DNA from: Ectocarpus siliculosus
Taxonomy: Eukaryota; Sar; Phaeophyceae; Ectocarpales; Ectocarpaceae
Length of the DNA stretch: 64,000 nt
Assembly (NCBI GenBank): GCA_000310025.1
Contig: FN649729.1
Coordinates: 3,537,506 to 3,601,505 of the forward strand
Direction: 5' to 3'
Part shown: positions 31,001 through 41,200 of the stretch, in pieces
How positions within the stretch are numbered: position 1 is the first letter of the stretch
Layout of the letters: the number at the start of each line of letters is the position of its first letter
Translations under genes and position numbers: made by a program
Notes under the pieces: model-generated
Databases searched by the model: none
What the model was told of the DNA's origin: nothing
Seen by the model: the letters and a program-made list of their open reading frames with translations, nothing else

Positions 31001-32139
31001 GCACCACCGCCCACCAGAGGGACAGTTGTAAGCAACAAACAGTCGGAACAAGCTCCTCGAAGCAAGGGACTACTCAGAACGCGCGGCTGGTTAGATCGCG
31101 TCTTGCAAACCTTGCGGTAGAAATAGCTAAAACACTGGAAAAAGCAAGCTTCAGGTTCCTTCTCCCGCTGTTTTCATAATGGAGACACCCTCCCGTGCTC
31201 GGTTGGCAACAACTTCGAATTGTCCGTGCTGAACGTGCAGCAACCGCATCTATTAATGCATTCGAAACAGATCATCGCCGGCTATCCTTGAGTAGCTTTT
31301 CGTGGAACAGCAATCCGAGCTTCAGGCCGGTGGGCACGTGCAACCGTAATCTCAAAATGTTCGCCAATTCGTCATACACAAGGTTCACATTGGTTCCCAG
31401 ACACTTACTGTGTTCCGTCGCAGAGATCGGTGGTCGCTTGGACGTTGGTAAGAGCGTCATCGTCTGGGAGCTGTCGGGACACAAGAACAAGGCAGCGGAG
31501 AGGACGGCGTGATGAGTGGGCAGCGCCCCAAACAGACGAACACGGCTGGCTGTAACAACACACCAAGGCACAAGTCCACGGTCCAACCCACGTAGACTAG
31601 TCTCCGACAAACACACCGCGCAAAAGGCTGGTTCTGGCAACACGGTCGGTGAGTCCTTGCTGGAATTTCCGGAGATGCCACCATTGCTGCACTGAATTCG
31701 AAAACCCCATACTTTTCGGAGGTGGGTTTGGTTCGGCCCTGGCATGTAAGCTACTACTGTAACCCGACAAACGGACGGAACGACCGTCGCCGTCCCCAAC
31801 ACATCCAACCGTTTGCCCTCGCAGCAGGCTAGAGGAATTAGAACCGCACGGTGCCTCGTTGTGCCACCACGGCATGTACCAATCGAATGGACAATGACGT
31901 CACACTACCAAAGAATGGTTTCCTTCGGCATCTTCTTCCATGTTTGAAACGTAAACCCTTGTTCTCACATCGACATCTCCGGCGGTGCACGTGCCCCCTG
32001 CACTGGGGTCAATGCAATCCGCCTGGCCGCTGAGGGTTTCGGCAACCGTACAAGTAAAATCTTGGGCGGCCACTTGCAGCAGTTGCGGGAAGAGCGAAAG
32101 CCCGCAGGCGATGTACGCGGGCCTCACGATGAAGCCCAT
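24561..32139 (-). CDS. secreted cysteine-rich protein with GDPH (vWFD/Root_cap-like) domain, multi-exon gene
   Basis: At least 15 exons were resolved with matching phases, about 680 codons. The start ATG at 32139 opens a signal peptide (MGFIVRPAYIACGLSLFPQL, then an AAAQ-like cleavage region). A Cys-rich N-terminal half follows. The core begins GDPHMTGFLGQKFDF and a later exon carries KGILGQTF, the two ends of a fold seen in plant Root_cap proteins and related vWFD-like stramenopile proteins. Many Cys residues suggest an extracellular or wall-bound product. The precise function is unknown. Exons between 31.5 and 31.97 kb and at 28.9 kb are tentative. Confidence 0.75.
25312..25456 (+). repeat. 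28-bp tandem hairpin repeat, five copies
   Basis: The 28-bp unit carries TTGTCG TCTTTT CGACAA, a 6-bp stem with a 6-base loop, and ends ACAAGAT. It is repeated five times almost perfectly. The fourth copy lacks two bases in the right arm. It lies in an intron of the secreted-protein gene. Confidence 0.92.
25566..25634 (+). repeat. 22-bp tandem repeat
   Basis: The unit beginning GAGGCAAACTA and ending ATCATCT occurs twice and a third time partially. It is intronic, between exons of the secreted-protein gene. Confidence 0.85.
25675..25914 (-). CDS. secreted GDPH protein, 80-codon exon
   Basis: The acceptor is TTGTTCTTCCAG and the donor GAC|GTGAGA, both phase 0. It reads NMNECVEYVAHAEAEEGGVF, then HASFQIVTPKATVRLSHGRL and LPDHLTWQMNMAIDHND. 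In plant Root_cap proteins a similar strand block (HLEVQFKF-type) sits just before the GVLGQTY motif, as it does here with the next exon. Confidence 0.8.
26584..27160 (-). CDS. secreted GDPH protein, exons at 26584-26667 and 26913-27160
   Basis: The upstream exon (26913-27160) completes a split Gly codon and reads LSVLTTDTDGVDHSIVIEVA, CPAGVSPCLADGALVVLLDG and NLPGACRSFGFEK, with Cys residues at regular spacing. The short exon (28 codons, phase 0) follows TTTGTTTGCAG and reads YWERKKLENARTGRR. Phases agree on both sides. Confidence 0.8.
27604..28041 (-). CDS. secreted GDPH protein, exons carrying the Cys knot and the GDPH motif
   Basis: Exon 27937-28041 reads CNEDDANCPDPLICCVDKDF and ends VICG with a split Gly codon. 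Exon 27604-27756 continues DPHMTGFLGQKFDF, then GGWYSVIADSNMNVNMRITS. The GDPH tetrad at the exon junction, followed by GxKFDF and WYSVIAD, is the start of the vWFD/Root_cap-like domain. Splice phases 1-1-1 agree. Confidence 0.85.
28544..28753 (-). CDS. secreted GDPH protein, 70-codon exon
   Basis: The acceptor is TCGCATCATAG and the donor TGCA|GTGAGT. It reads TEAEVSYTIAAVDGTFNIPD, TIAYTITVAVAFENNEPDCG and VTLPLNPTC. The alternating hydrophobic pattern suggests a beta-sandwich segment. A further probable exon lies at about 28915-28985 (LEDHPDFTGPLNG), but its phase does not close with this one, so an exon or border is still missing. Confidence 0.72.
29116..29220 (-). CDS. secreted GDPH protein, probable 35-codon exon
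   Basis: It starts after CGAACGAAG in phase 0 and reads DLGTISVTPSLVAEPCLGDG, then FLLTFGQWNTSVD. The donor is probably GAT|GTTGAG, although the frame stays open to about 29080 through a Cys-rich end (VESCPCRSCC). Either end would suit a secreted domain. Confidence 0.55.
29628..29807 (+). repeat. two tandem copies of a ~85-bp sequence
   Basis: A segment running from GTCGGAT(A/G)A through GTTTTTAGCTGC, CATATAACTTGTCGA and CAATTCAACTACAACGTGATG is present twice, head to tail. The second copy ends ten bases from the donor of the exon at 29817-29993. Confidence 0.9.
29817..29993 (-). CDS. secreted GDPH protein, 59-codon Cys-rich exon
   Basis: Phase 0 at both ends (acceptor AATGCCGCAG, donor CCG|GTACGT). 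It reads VPCVGNDAGELVVPYCVSAK, DNEECTTAGEIFPG, then SKCVCSPDPLVIPALKVCP. Seven cysteines in 59 residues indicate disulphide bonding in the secretory path. Confidence 0.82.
30413..30982 (-). CDS. secreted GDPH protein, exons at 30413-30560 and 30911-30982
   Basis: Exon 30911-30982 completes a split Gln codon and reads DSITFTGDLTFLSTGSGDRQ, ending with a split Met codon. Exon 30413-30560 completes it and reads WLGDFGPGGTCDVYGFKCEE, then ADVQQGSTLFAGVQF, ending at ACG|GTGGGT. The phase match over this intron is exact. An open + strand frame inside the intron is considered a shadow. Confidence 0.75.
31409..31470 (-). CDS. secreted GDPH protein, 62-base exon
   Basis: The acceptor TGTGTCCCGACAG is followed by LPDDDALTNVQATTDLCDGT and a split Gln codon at CA|GTAAGT, which the exon at 30982 completes. 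It can join the first exon directly in phase 0. Another possible exon (CSNGGISGNSSKDSP, about 31600-31692) may lie between. Confidence 0.65.
31969..32139 (-). CDS. secreted GDPH protein, first exon with signal peptide
   Basis: ATG at 32139, 57 codons, phase 0 donor GAT|GTGAGA. Residues 5-25 form a hydrophobic h-region (IACGLSLFPQLLQVAA), with probable cleavage near VAA-QD. The remainder, FTCTVAETLSGQADCIDPS, starts the Cys-rich mature chain. The start was chosen because it alone gives a signal peptide ahead of the Cys-rich frame. Confidence 0.8.
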
Positions 32140-34680
32140 CCTGTTCCATGCGGGTAACCAGTGGGCGGTCAGCTACTCAGTCTACATGTATCGAAATGTT
32201 GCAGCGAGTTAAATCCTTTCGCGGGGGGATTGCCTTGTCTGCATCTTGCATGCATCAGCAACCACGAAAACACGCCATGTTTCTAGGGGGGATTGGAAAC
32301 ACGTGGATGGGGAAGTACAAATTGCGGGATATTTATGGGTAATGGAGGAACGAAAAAAAAAGAAGGGGGTAGGGGGGGGGGGGGGAAGGGAGCAAGCCCG
32401 TTGCTCCTAGCTTCAGGTTTTCACAGTTGTTTGATCTCTTGTTTAAGCCTTCTTCGGCCAGGTCCGTTCCGCGCACACTCGGAAGAGAGTGAGGGAACCG
32501 GGCTGGTGGGATCTTGATCCTCGTTCAAGCTACTTCAACAACACCCCGAAACAACCCGATTATCCTTATCCAACGAAAGTTCGGAATATCCATTAAGCGC
32601 TCATACACTTATGTTGTACATACCACGTATTTCCCAAAGCCGCGACTCGATCGCCCTACCGTTGACGCAACAGAGTGGTGTGGTCGAAGCTAAACACGAA
32701 AGAAAATCAACACACGCCCGACACCGGCGCTCCCATTCAGAAGAAGCATGCGCCAATCATCTGACGCAGCTGCCGGTATTTTGCGAGGATTCTCGTGTAG
32801 GCCGGTAATCTTGCGGACGATAATATTGTAGCGCTCTGGAGGACAGTTCCGGCCAACCACTTGGAACTACCGGAAAACCGCGCCGCCACGAAAATCGCCG
32901 CCGCCAATCGATCTGCAGCAAATATTGTTTTGGGCCATCTTCTGTGTGGCAAATAAAAAAGTCTCAATGTGTTTGCCCGATCGGGGGGCTAGTCTACTGA
33001 TGGATTCGCGGTCGTTGCGTGCAAAGCAAGATAATAATGGAACTTCATCTTCGCATTGGTGCACCAATAGAAAATTCATTCACACTCGATTCGATGAAAA
33101 GTTATTAGCTTCACCTCGGATGTTCTCGAAAGTATTTGCGCCTCTGTGGAGCAGTTTCATCCTGAGCAGAAAAAACCCACTTCATCATGCGTTTTGCGTG
33201 AGATAGTTGCACTAGCACTATCAGTCGACACTTTCACTCTCCAACACGTTACATACACACATACCTTAACAATGCCGACAACAATATCCGGGCTCCTTGC
33301 CGTTTTGACCCCCCCACGTCGGGGGGGTTGTTTTCTCTCACGGGGGATTGGAGTTTCGTTGGATCAAGGGCAACTACAGCAGGTACTACACGAATGTGTT
33401 ACATTCCTCCGCATTTCGCTTTCTCTTCCTTTTCAGTAGTGACACTTTCTTCATTTTCCCTTTCCATTTCGACTTCGTTTCGTTCTCGTGGGTGTGGGGC
33501 GTCGCTCTTTGTTTTGCAGCTTTTTGTGGAGACCACCTTCATAAAGTAAAAGGTAGAAACTCCCCAACGTCTGTCGAGGACGATTCCCTCTTTTCACAAT
33601 GGCGTCGACGTGAGATGTCAGAGTGTCTGCTTTTGGTTGCTAAAAGACACGGGTTCAAAACCCGCTGGTCACCAAATTTTCTTCCGGAAAACGGAAAAAG
33701 GAAAACGGTGGGTGGGCCAAGGGAGGACGCACTGGCTATCGCACTCGGAACTTCTGTAAACGTGGCGGACGTAGCGAATCCGTAAAACACGTACAGAAGA
33801 TTGTGAGGAATGTGAATCGCCCCGCCGCCAGCCGGTCGGATTCTGGTTACCCCAAGAAGACTTCTCTTGCCTTGAAAACAAGAAAGAGTCTCGAAAAAAG
33901 GGGGGGGTAATGTGGAGACCACCTTCATGAAGTAAAAGGTAGAAACTCCCCAACGTCTGTCGAGGACGATTCCCTTTTTTCACATGTTTCTATTTTTCAA
34001 TAGTCTACAATGTCGTCGGTGGCCGCACAAACACAAACGGTCGTTTGTGCGTTGTTGTGCACACATCAGGGGAGGCTGCCGGGCATGCATGGAGTTTGAA
34101 AAACAGGCGATCTTATTCTTCTTCTATTCTACATGAGACAGCCCCGTTCTCCGCCGCTGTGTCTTGACTTTCAATATTCCTGCCGTCTTCCTGCCACCTC
34201 ACCGGCTTTACATGTTACTATTGTGGGCGGACGATGTGCTTCGTTATTTTGCACTCAGTAAGTTCCCACGCTTTCAGGCCTTCGCCTGCCTTGCAATTGT
34301 CGTGTTGTTAGCGGTCGTTATCGTCCCTCGAGAAAAAATGCAGACATGCAGCCGGCAGCAGTCCTGGTCGGTCGCTATCGTCCCCAGAGAGTAGTAAGCA
34401 GACTGCCTTTCTTTTTCGCGGATCTACCGATCGATCTAGACTTCTGTACGCAACGGACGGACGTAACGACCTCACATCGTCCAAGCTGACCTCGTTTGTT
34501 TTACCCTTTTGCCGTAGCGTCTACTCCCTCCGCCTGTCTATAATGAATCGCGGCACCCACATCCCGCGCGTGCTGGCCGCCCGCCCCGATGCCGGGCGGG
34601 GGGCCACCAAGCGTTCCCCGAGTAGTTCAGAGACCACCCAAGAAAGGAAGAAAGAGGGGAACAGAACCAACCGAGGTCGG
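32140..34680. other. intergenic region, no convincing gene
   Basis: This is the 5' flank of the secreted-protein gene, with only short AT-rich frames. The one structured element is a 73-bp direct repeat (GTGGAGACCACCTTCAT onward) at 33526-33598 and 33912-33984. A G-run lies at 32372-32384. Confidence 0.5.
33526..33984 (+). repeat. pair of 73-bp direct repeats, 386 bp apart
   Basis: The two copies, from GTGGAGACCACCTTCAT to the TTCCCT...TTCACA end, differ at only a few positions. They bracket about 310 bp with no recognisable content. This could be a local duplication or the ends of a very small non-autonomous element. No flanking target duplication was seen. Confidence 0.85.
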
Positions 34681-34691
34681 ACTACGAGTTG

Positions 34692-36345
34692 TTGTACTTG
34701 AGATCCTCACCTGCAACGTTCAGGATCTAGCTGCTGCTATCTTCTTGTTACCGCTGTTTGTTGCCGATTTAGAGGAGGAGGAGGAGAAGTGTGTGAGAGG
34801 TGCGGTGGCCGGGGGTGTGTTGTGTGTATGCGTGTGGCAAATAAACTTGCGTTCGATCTTGCCCCCCCTGGCTGGTAAGTAAACAAGGCGTGACAAGCTG
34901 GATTTTTTCTTCTCTCCGAAACTACTTGCTGAAGAAATGAAACGGCGGTGGGTTGTGGTCGTACGCAGGACTGCTGCAAACAGCAGCAGCAGCAGTGAGT
35001 TTTATGTTGTTGAAACCCTTACCTGCAAGGTTTCAGCATTTGCTATATCTTGTTGTGCTGCTGTTTCCGAGTGACGAGTGAGAGGACGAGGAGGAGGAGG
35101 GGGAGGAGGGTGTGAGAGGAGAGAGTTGAGAGGAGGTGCGATGGCCGGTGGCGAGAACACTTCTTTCTCCGTGTGTATCTTTTTTCTTGATAATACTTCG
35201 TTGGCGTTCGATCTCGCCTCCCCTGGCCGGTACACAAGCCTTGATAAAACTGGATTGTTCTTGGTTTAATTGGTCTTCTTCTGTCCGCAGCTTCTTGCCG
35301 GTAATAGCAGCAGTTAAGATGCAAAGAGGGGTTAACAAACACCGACGGGAGAAGGGAACGGAACAAACAGCGGTTGATTGTGTGGTACGCCGAAGGACTG
35401 CTGCTGTGCAACTACGATATATACGGTGTGTGAGTTGTGCCATAACATGTACGTACATAGTTGAGATCCTTGCATTGGAAGGTTTCAGGATCTGCTACGT
35501 TCTTGAGAGGACGAGGAGGAGAAGGAGGGTGTGTGAGAGGAGGTGCGATGGCCGGTGGCGCGGTTGTGTGAGTCGCAATAATTCTTCCTTGTTTGGCGTT
35601 CGATCTTGCCTCCCCTGGCCGGTAAACAAACCGTGACAAACTGGATTGTTCTTGATTTGTTTTTCTTGTCTCGGAAACTTCTTGCCGGTATACAGGATAT
35701 ATATTATGAACGATACAAAGGAGGACTGCTGTACAACTACTGCTGTATTACGTTGAGATCCTTGCAAGTGCAATGTTTCAGCTGCTGTCGCCGAGTGAGA
35801 GAGGACGAGGAGGAGGAGGAGGAGGAGAGGAGGAGGAGGAGGAGGAGTGTGCGAGAGGAGGTGCGAAAGGTGGTGTGGTGCGGGTGTGCTTGTGTTTACT
35901 TGTGCATCGGCCGCGCTAACCGGCTGACCCATGAAGAAGAGACGTCAGTCTCAGTGCGGTCAAAAAACACAAATAGGGTATGCATGTACAGCATCAGTAT
36001 TAGCTGTGTGTCTTTCGTTAAGCTAGCATTGACCGTACCGACCGGCTGACTGACCAATGAAAGACGCCAGCTCGGCGGCAAGTTACTTGCAACACCCCCA
36101 GAACATTACTTCCACATGCCATGAACTGGGACCCCGTGTGAGAGGGCGGCATGGAGGAGGCTAAGCTATTATTCTCCGGCAGAAACGGCAATAGAAGAAA
36201 CTGCACGTGTGTGTGTTGTTGTCTCAGTACTTTGTGTGTGTGGCAAATAAACTTTGTTGTTTGATCTTGCCTCCCCTGGTCGACCTGGTAACTGTGGGCA
36301 GAGGCACAGCCATGCCGTGACAAACTAGATTCGTTCTGTACTGAT
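34692..36345 (+). repeat. diverged repeat units of 0.3-0.45 kb, at least four
   Basis: Units start with a GAGATCC-TTGCA-GTTTCAG-like segment at about 34692, 35005, 35458 and 35752. Each then has a GAG-rich tract (GAGGAGGAGG), GAGGTGCGATGGCCGG, CGTTCGATCTTGCCTCCCCTGGC and GTGACAAACTGGATT. A partial fifth end lies at 36240-36345. The spacing is irregular (about 313, 453 and 294 bp), which suggests repeated unequal exchange. Confidence 0.8.
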
Positions 36346-36362
36346 TGTTCTTCACTGGTAGC

Positions 36363-36522
36363 CATCTTGCTCCATGGGCAGGGTGGGCTACTCCGACCTT
36401 GGCAGGGTGGTGACAAAAAATGGCGGACGAGACACATGGTTACCATGTGACAATCTTGCTCCATGTGCAGGGTGGGCTACTCCGACCTTGGCAGGGTGGT
36501 GACATAGAATGGCGGACGAAAT
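36363..36522 (+). repeat. 88-bp tandem duplication
   Basis: A segment from ATCTTGCTCCATG through GGCAGGGTGGTGACA and ATGGCGGACGA occurs twice with a period of about 88 bp and few differences. Confidence 0.88.
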
Positions 36523-38044
36523 TTATGGTCCCGCCCTGGCAAAAACAGTAAGGGTATACCCTATTACCCTCGTCGCATGGTCACAACCCTCGGGACAGAC
36601 CCGAGAGGTTCCTCAAGGGGGCACCGTGCCAGGGGGGGGCCTGGCAATGATAACTTCTGCGCAGGGTTAAGCCGAGGCTTCACTGAGCATTTAGCTATAT
36701 GAGCATTCAGTTTCTCAATTTGTTTCGTATTCGGGGTTTGTTCATTCATCATGTTTCTCCTCGTGACTTCAAGCATCGTCAACAATCCTAAAGTTCGGGC
36801 AAGCAGCCCCACAAAGCTGTAGCCCGGACTCCGGCTCTCACAATACATGAAGAAACCCACCCGGCGGGGGCTTCTGTGCGACAAAAGAGGACAAGAAATT
36901 ACATCGCCATTAACAACACTGTGGACAAGATCATTTCGCGCGACGCATTCAGCTAGGCTGCTGTCGTTTTTTGAAGGCGAAGCAGAGAATCACTTGGTAC
37001 CCGCCCAAAAAAAAACACGCTCTACGCGGACTGGGTCCCAATTCCAAGAGGTCAGCTGTAGTGCTCAACTACAACCTGCCACACAGGCTGTGAGTTCTCC
37101 CCACACCAACTACACCCGTGCCAACGCACGCATTTCTCTGACCTGCACAAGACTTCCTTGAGAAAAAAAACGAAAAAAAAAACGCACGCGCGACAGACCA
37201 AAATAGAGAGTCGCTCTCAGCCCGCTAACAGCTTAGCGAGAGACCCAGCCATGAAAACCCATATCCCAACAACAACGAACCCTATGCGAGGATCATTTTG
37301 TGCCCCAAAAGATACGATGCAACCCCGTGAACACATGATCTGACAAGGTCAGAGCAAAACACGCAATCAAGAGGAGGAGCCGTCCGCCCCCCAAGCGTGT
37401 GAGCCAAAACACTGCCACAGGTTGTGACGAGAACAGAGGGAAAAAAACTTTCCCACATGAGCTACACATGCTACAAAGCAACCGGCGATTATGAGCTCCC
37501 CATCCACACCGCAACCCGCCCCCCGTTCTCACACGGATAAGCGAACAACCTCGTGGTGCACACCATGAGTGCAGGATACCCAAAGAGTTTACGCGACAAG
37601 CCGATTACTACCCACACAACAAAAGACGGATCCTCACGCATTTCAGCAGAAAAAGCCGATGCAACAACAAGCCAATATAGAATGCTCAACTAAGCCTACA
37701 GACTAGTGGATCTCCGGAGCCCCCCTCTGTGTATGTGAAAGGGCGACAGAACAAGTCCAAACTAAACTTTGCCAACAGCTCGTGCCCCGCTAAGAACCTA
37801 AGTCGGCAAGACGCGAGGTGTAGGACATCTTGGGACGAATCATGCCAAGAGCACACCAACACAACTTATTCTAACCAATCACACGTGTCGCGAATCTCCA
37901 TATGCAGGACCGTGTGTAGAGGGCAGACAGAAATCTTGAGAAAAAAACCCAAGTGCGAGGTTCGTCGTCCTAAAAGGCGACCCAGGGAGGCAGGTCCATC
38001 CCCACCGAAAGCCGAAGGCGAGGACGGCGTGGGAGAACCTGAGC
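36523..38044. other. intergenic region, nothing recognised
   Basis: No splice-bounded frame, repeat family or RNA gene was recognised on either strand. The sequence lies beyond the stop of the - strand gene at 38045. Confidence 0.5.
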
Positions 38045-38272
38045 TCAGTTCATGTCGGCAAGGAAGTCCTCGAGCTCCTCGCCATCCAGCTCGATGCTGT
38101 CGCCCCGGGGGAGGGTCTCTGCGACCACGAGGCAACCCTCCGTGTCGGACGATTCTCCGGCAGCGCCCTCTGCAGAGAAATTTTCAAGACCGAGAGGAAA
38201 GTCGGACGGGACCATTTTGACGGGGCAGGAATACTTGTGGTATGTGAGGCATCGCACGCAGTGTTGACGAAC
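38045..38272 (-). CDS. unknown gene, terminal exon with acidic C-terminus
   Basis: The acceptor ATGTACAG is followed by VRQHCVRCLTYHKYSCPVKM, PSDFPLGLENFSAEGAAGES and a tail SIELDGEELEDFLADMN, stop TGA at 38045-38047. A Cys/His cluster (CxxC, H, C) at the start might bind zinc. The third positions are strongly GC, unlike the two other frames. Confidence 0.65.
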   Translation of the reverse strand, partial: VRQHCVRCLTYHKYSCPVKMVPSDFPLGLENFSAEGAAGESSDTEGCLVVAETLPRGDSIELDGEELEDFLADMN

Positions 38273-41200
38273 CTGTACATATCTTAAGCGAGGTATGGCG
38301 AGTGGAGGAAATCGTGCATTAACTCTGCGTGTTTTGTGCTCCACCTATTTTCCGTATCGATATTGGCCTAACTTAGCAAGTGGAAGGGACAGACGCCCAC
38401 AACGCGCGCTATCAAACATTGACGTCGATGGGAATGTTGTTGAGAGCTGTGAGCAACTAACGTTTTGTTGCACCTGAGGTGACGGCGTACGGGCACAGGA
38501 ACTTGACGATCTTGGGGTTGTCGTAATCCCAGTGGGAGAGCGTCCGGAGGGCGTGCCCGTGGCGGCGGGGTCCCGTGAGATAATGGAACAGCTGGCGCCA
38601 CATGCTGGCAAGGTAAAACACAGTACACGGGTCGTCGGATAGGGCGACAGACGAGATGCTGTCGAGCAACGTCTGAAAGCCACAAAGGAGTGTGATCACG
38701 AAGATATGGACAATGCCCTGGGCTTGGTCAAGCTAGAAATAAGGTTGGCCTAAAGTATCGGTGCGTTTACTACATGTACGCACGGGAGCAGGCAGCTAAT
38801 TCTTTATGGTGGGAGGACTAAAACAAGACAAACCAGCCAGAGTATTTATTCTTTCATCGCAACACAACATCAGCAAAAATGTTCATCTCTCCTGGAAGGC
38901 TCGCGCTCGACGGTCAGGGAATCCCCCGTTGATCAGCCTCGACCAAGACCGCATCTGCCTGGTGGCCCTGCACGCCGCCGACTCGTGCGTGCCGATCTCG
39001 GGCACACGCAGAAAATCCATATCGCGGACCGCGTGGAGGAGCATTGGTGTCGCAAACTACATGCAAATAGGGTCAGCACACAAGTGGGTCAGCAAGTGAG
39101 CCATCTACGTAGAAGTACATTTACCCACAGATCCGCGTAGGGCCTTGTTCGACGCGTCCTTGTCCGACGGAACGGGAGGCTGCCCTTGCATCATGGGCAC
39201 CTGGGTGTCGGGGGGTGCAAGTACGCGAACACGGACGGTGGGAGAGGTGGCAAGAGACACCCGCGCGATACGGCCGTCAAGTTCAGCGCTGCAAGTCTGC
39301 AAGTGAACCCTGTGGGTTACAGGTGCTTCTGTTATGTTGGTGCCGTCGCTAAATTATGGTTGAACGGTGCGGATCTAAGCATGTGAAAAACACACTCGGC
39401 AAGATCCAAGGTGTTGGTAAACCGGTTTTGGCTACTATAAGAGGGGTGAAGCTGTAAACCAAGCCATATGGAAACATACCTAAACATCCTGTTGGAATAA
39501 AACACTGAGACAACGGTAGAAGAACGATAAAAAAAAAAAATGCCACGGGGCGAATAGTACCCGCGGTGTTGTCTGTTCTCTGCTGTGATGCACCTGCCAT
39601 AGCACCCTAGAAGCAACACCAACAGCAAACCACCTACTATTATACGACCAATCGGCAACCGCACACACGAAAATTCTCCCATAATGGAATGCCTGGGTTT
39701 GTGTGTGAATGCCCCTATCGGTAGGACAATTTTGACGTCAATGAAGAACATCCCGTTGGGGCTCGCACAAGAAACAGGGGTGGGGGGGGTACGAAAAAAA
39801 CTATGGTCATCCGGGCCTACTACAATGTATTTTTGGTACCCCGGCGGTATTTTTCTTTTCTTTTTGGGGGAGGGGGGGGGTTGCACGGAGGGGGGCTACC
39901 ACAAAGGATACTACGGTATCGTACAAAACAACGATCACTTACCAACTGCGGATTGACCAGCAGACCTGACCTAGCCACCACGTTCACATGAGCGACCAGG
40001 AGGCAGTCGTAAAGCTCATCCCCGGTCATTCCAGAGTTGATCTGCTTACGGTGAAGTGCCGGAGGCGCCGGTGGAGGCAGCGCGGTGCACGACCGAGGCA
40101 GCTCCGCCGCGTGAAAAGGCACCGGAACGACCGTCCGCCTGGGTCGAAAAGGTGCTGGCGGGATCGCGGCGGCTGGAGCACTGCCCTGCATGCCCGCCGC
40201 GCCTGGAAGGCAGGCGGACCGAGCGGGCGTCGTTGCCGCGCATCGCCGCCGGGAGCGGCCGCGGCGCGAGAAGGTCCACGCTGCCTGTGTCAGACCCCTC
40301 ACCGCCGTTGTCGTCGATGTCGAACCGGTTGGAGTCGACGGTCAGCTCTTCGTCCCTCGAGTCGTTGCCGGGGTCGCTCTCCGGGTCGTACTATGAACCG
40401 AACTCTTGCATGGGTTGGACGGCATCTTCCGAGTCCTGCATCCACGGGGCGACAGAGGTCGGGAACGGCGGAGGGTGCAAAAATGCATGAGTTGGTCGGA
40501 TAGAGTGTGGTATGCTGTGGGCGAAAACTTTGCCGGCGCTATGTATTTGAACAAATGAACCATCTCGGGCCAACCATGACGATCTACACCCAGTATGTGA
40601 GATACGGCCCACCCCAAATTTGAAACTCTTGCACAAACAAAGAAGTCATCAAGCAGGAAAATGCGCATTTTTTTGTCCGAGATTTTTCGTTGCTGTAGGA
40701 AACGGCCTTATAGGCAGAGGGAGAAAGCAATGGACTCGCATACATCTGTGCAAGATATGAACTTGTTGGGTGACCATCGAATCGGAGATACAACCGGGGG
40801 CCAACATCGACCATGTCCTCTTGCGAACCCCGTGGGAATCAACAAACCAAACTCTTGAGTGGAAGCCCTGTGTCCTTGTAAAATGCACGGTTTATATATT
40901 GCAATTCCTATGTGGACGCCGCGGAATACTGTATCCAATACCATTCGACTGCCGGTGGCGAAAAGAAAAGAGGGCACATGGCCGTATCGATCGGATTGGA
41001 TGCTAGTATGCATACTTCGCATTTATTGTCCATTGCGGGAACACAGAATATGTGGATGTGTGTCGAGGTTGCTGTTCTCCCCCCGGGTTATATCATTACC
41101 CGGGGTATTCAATGGCAGGAAAAATACGACCCCCCCCCTGTTTGTACGTACTCCGGGCGCGCAATTCAGATGCAAAGTTCATCCCCTCCCCGCGGTGCGG

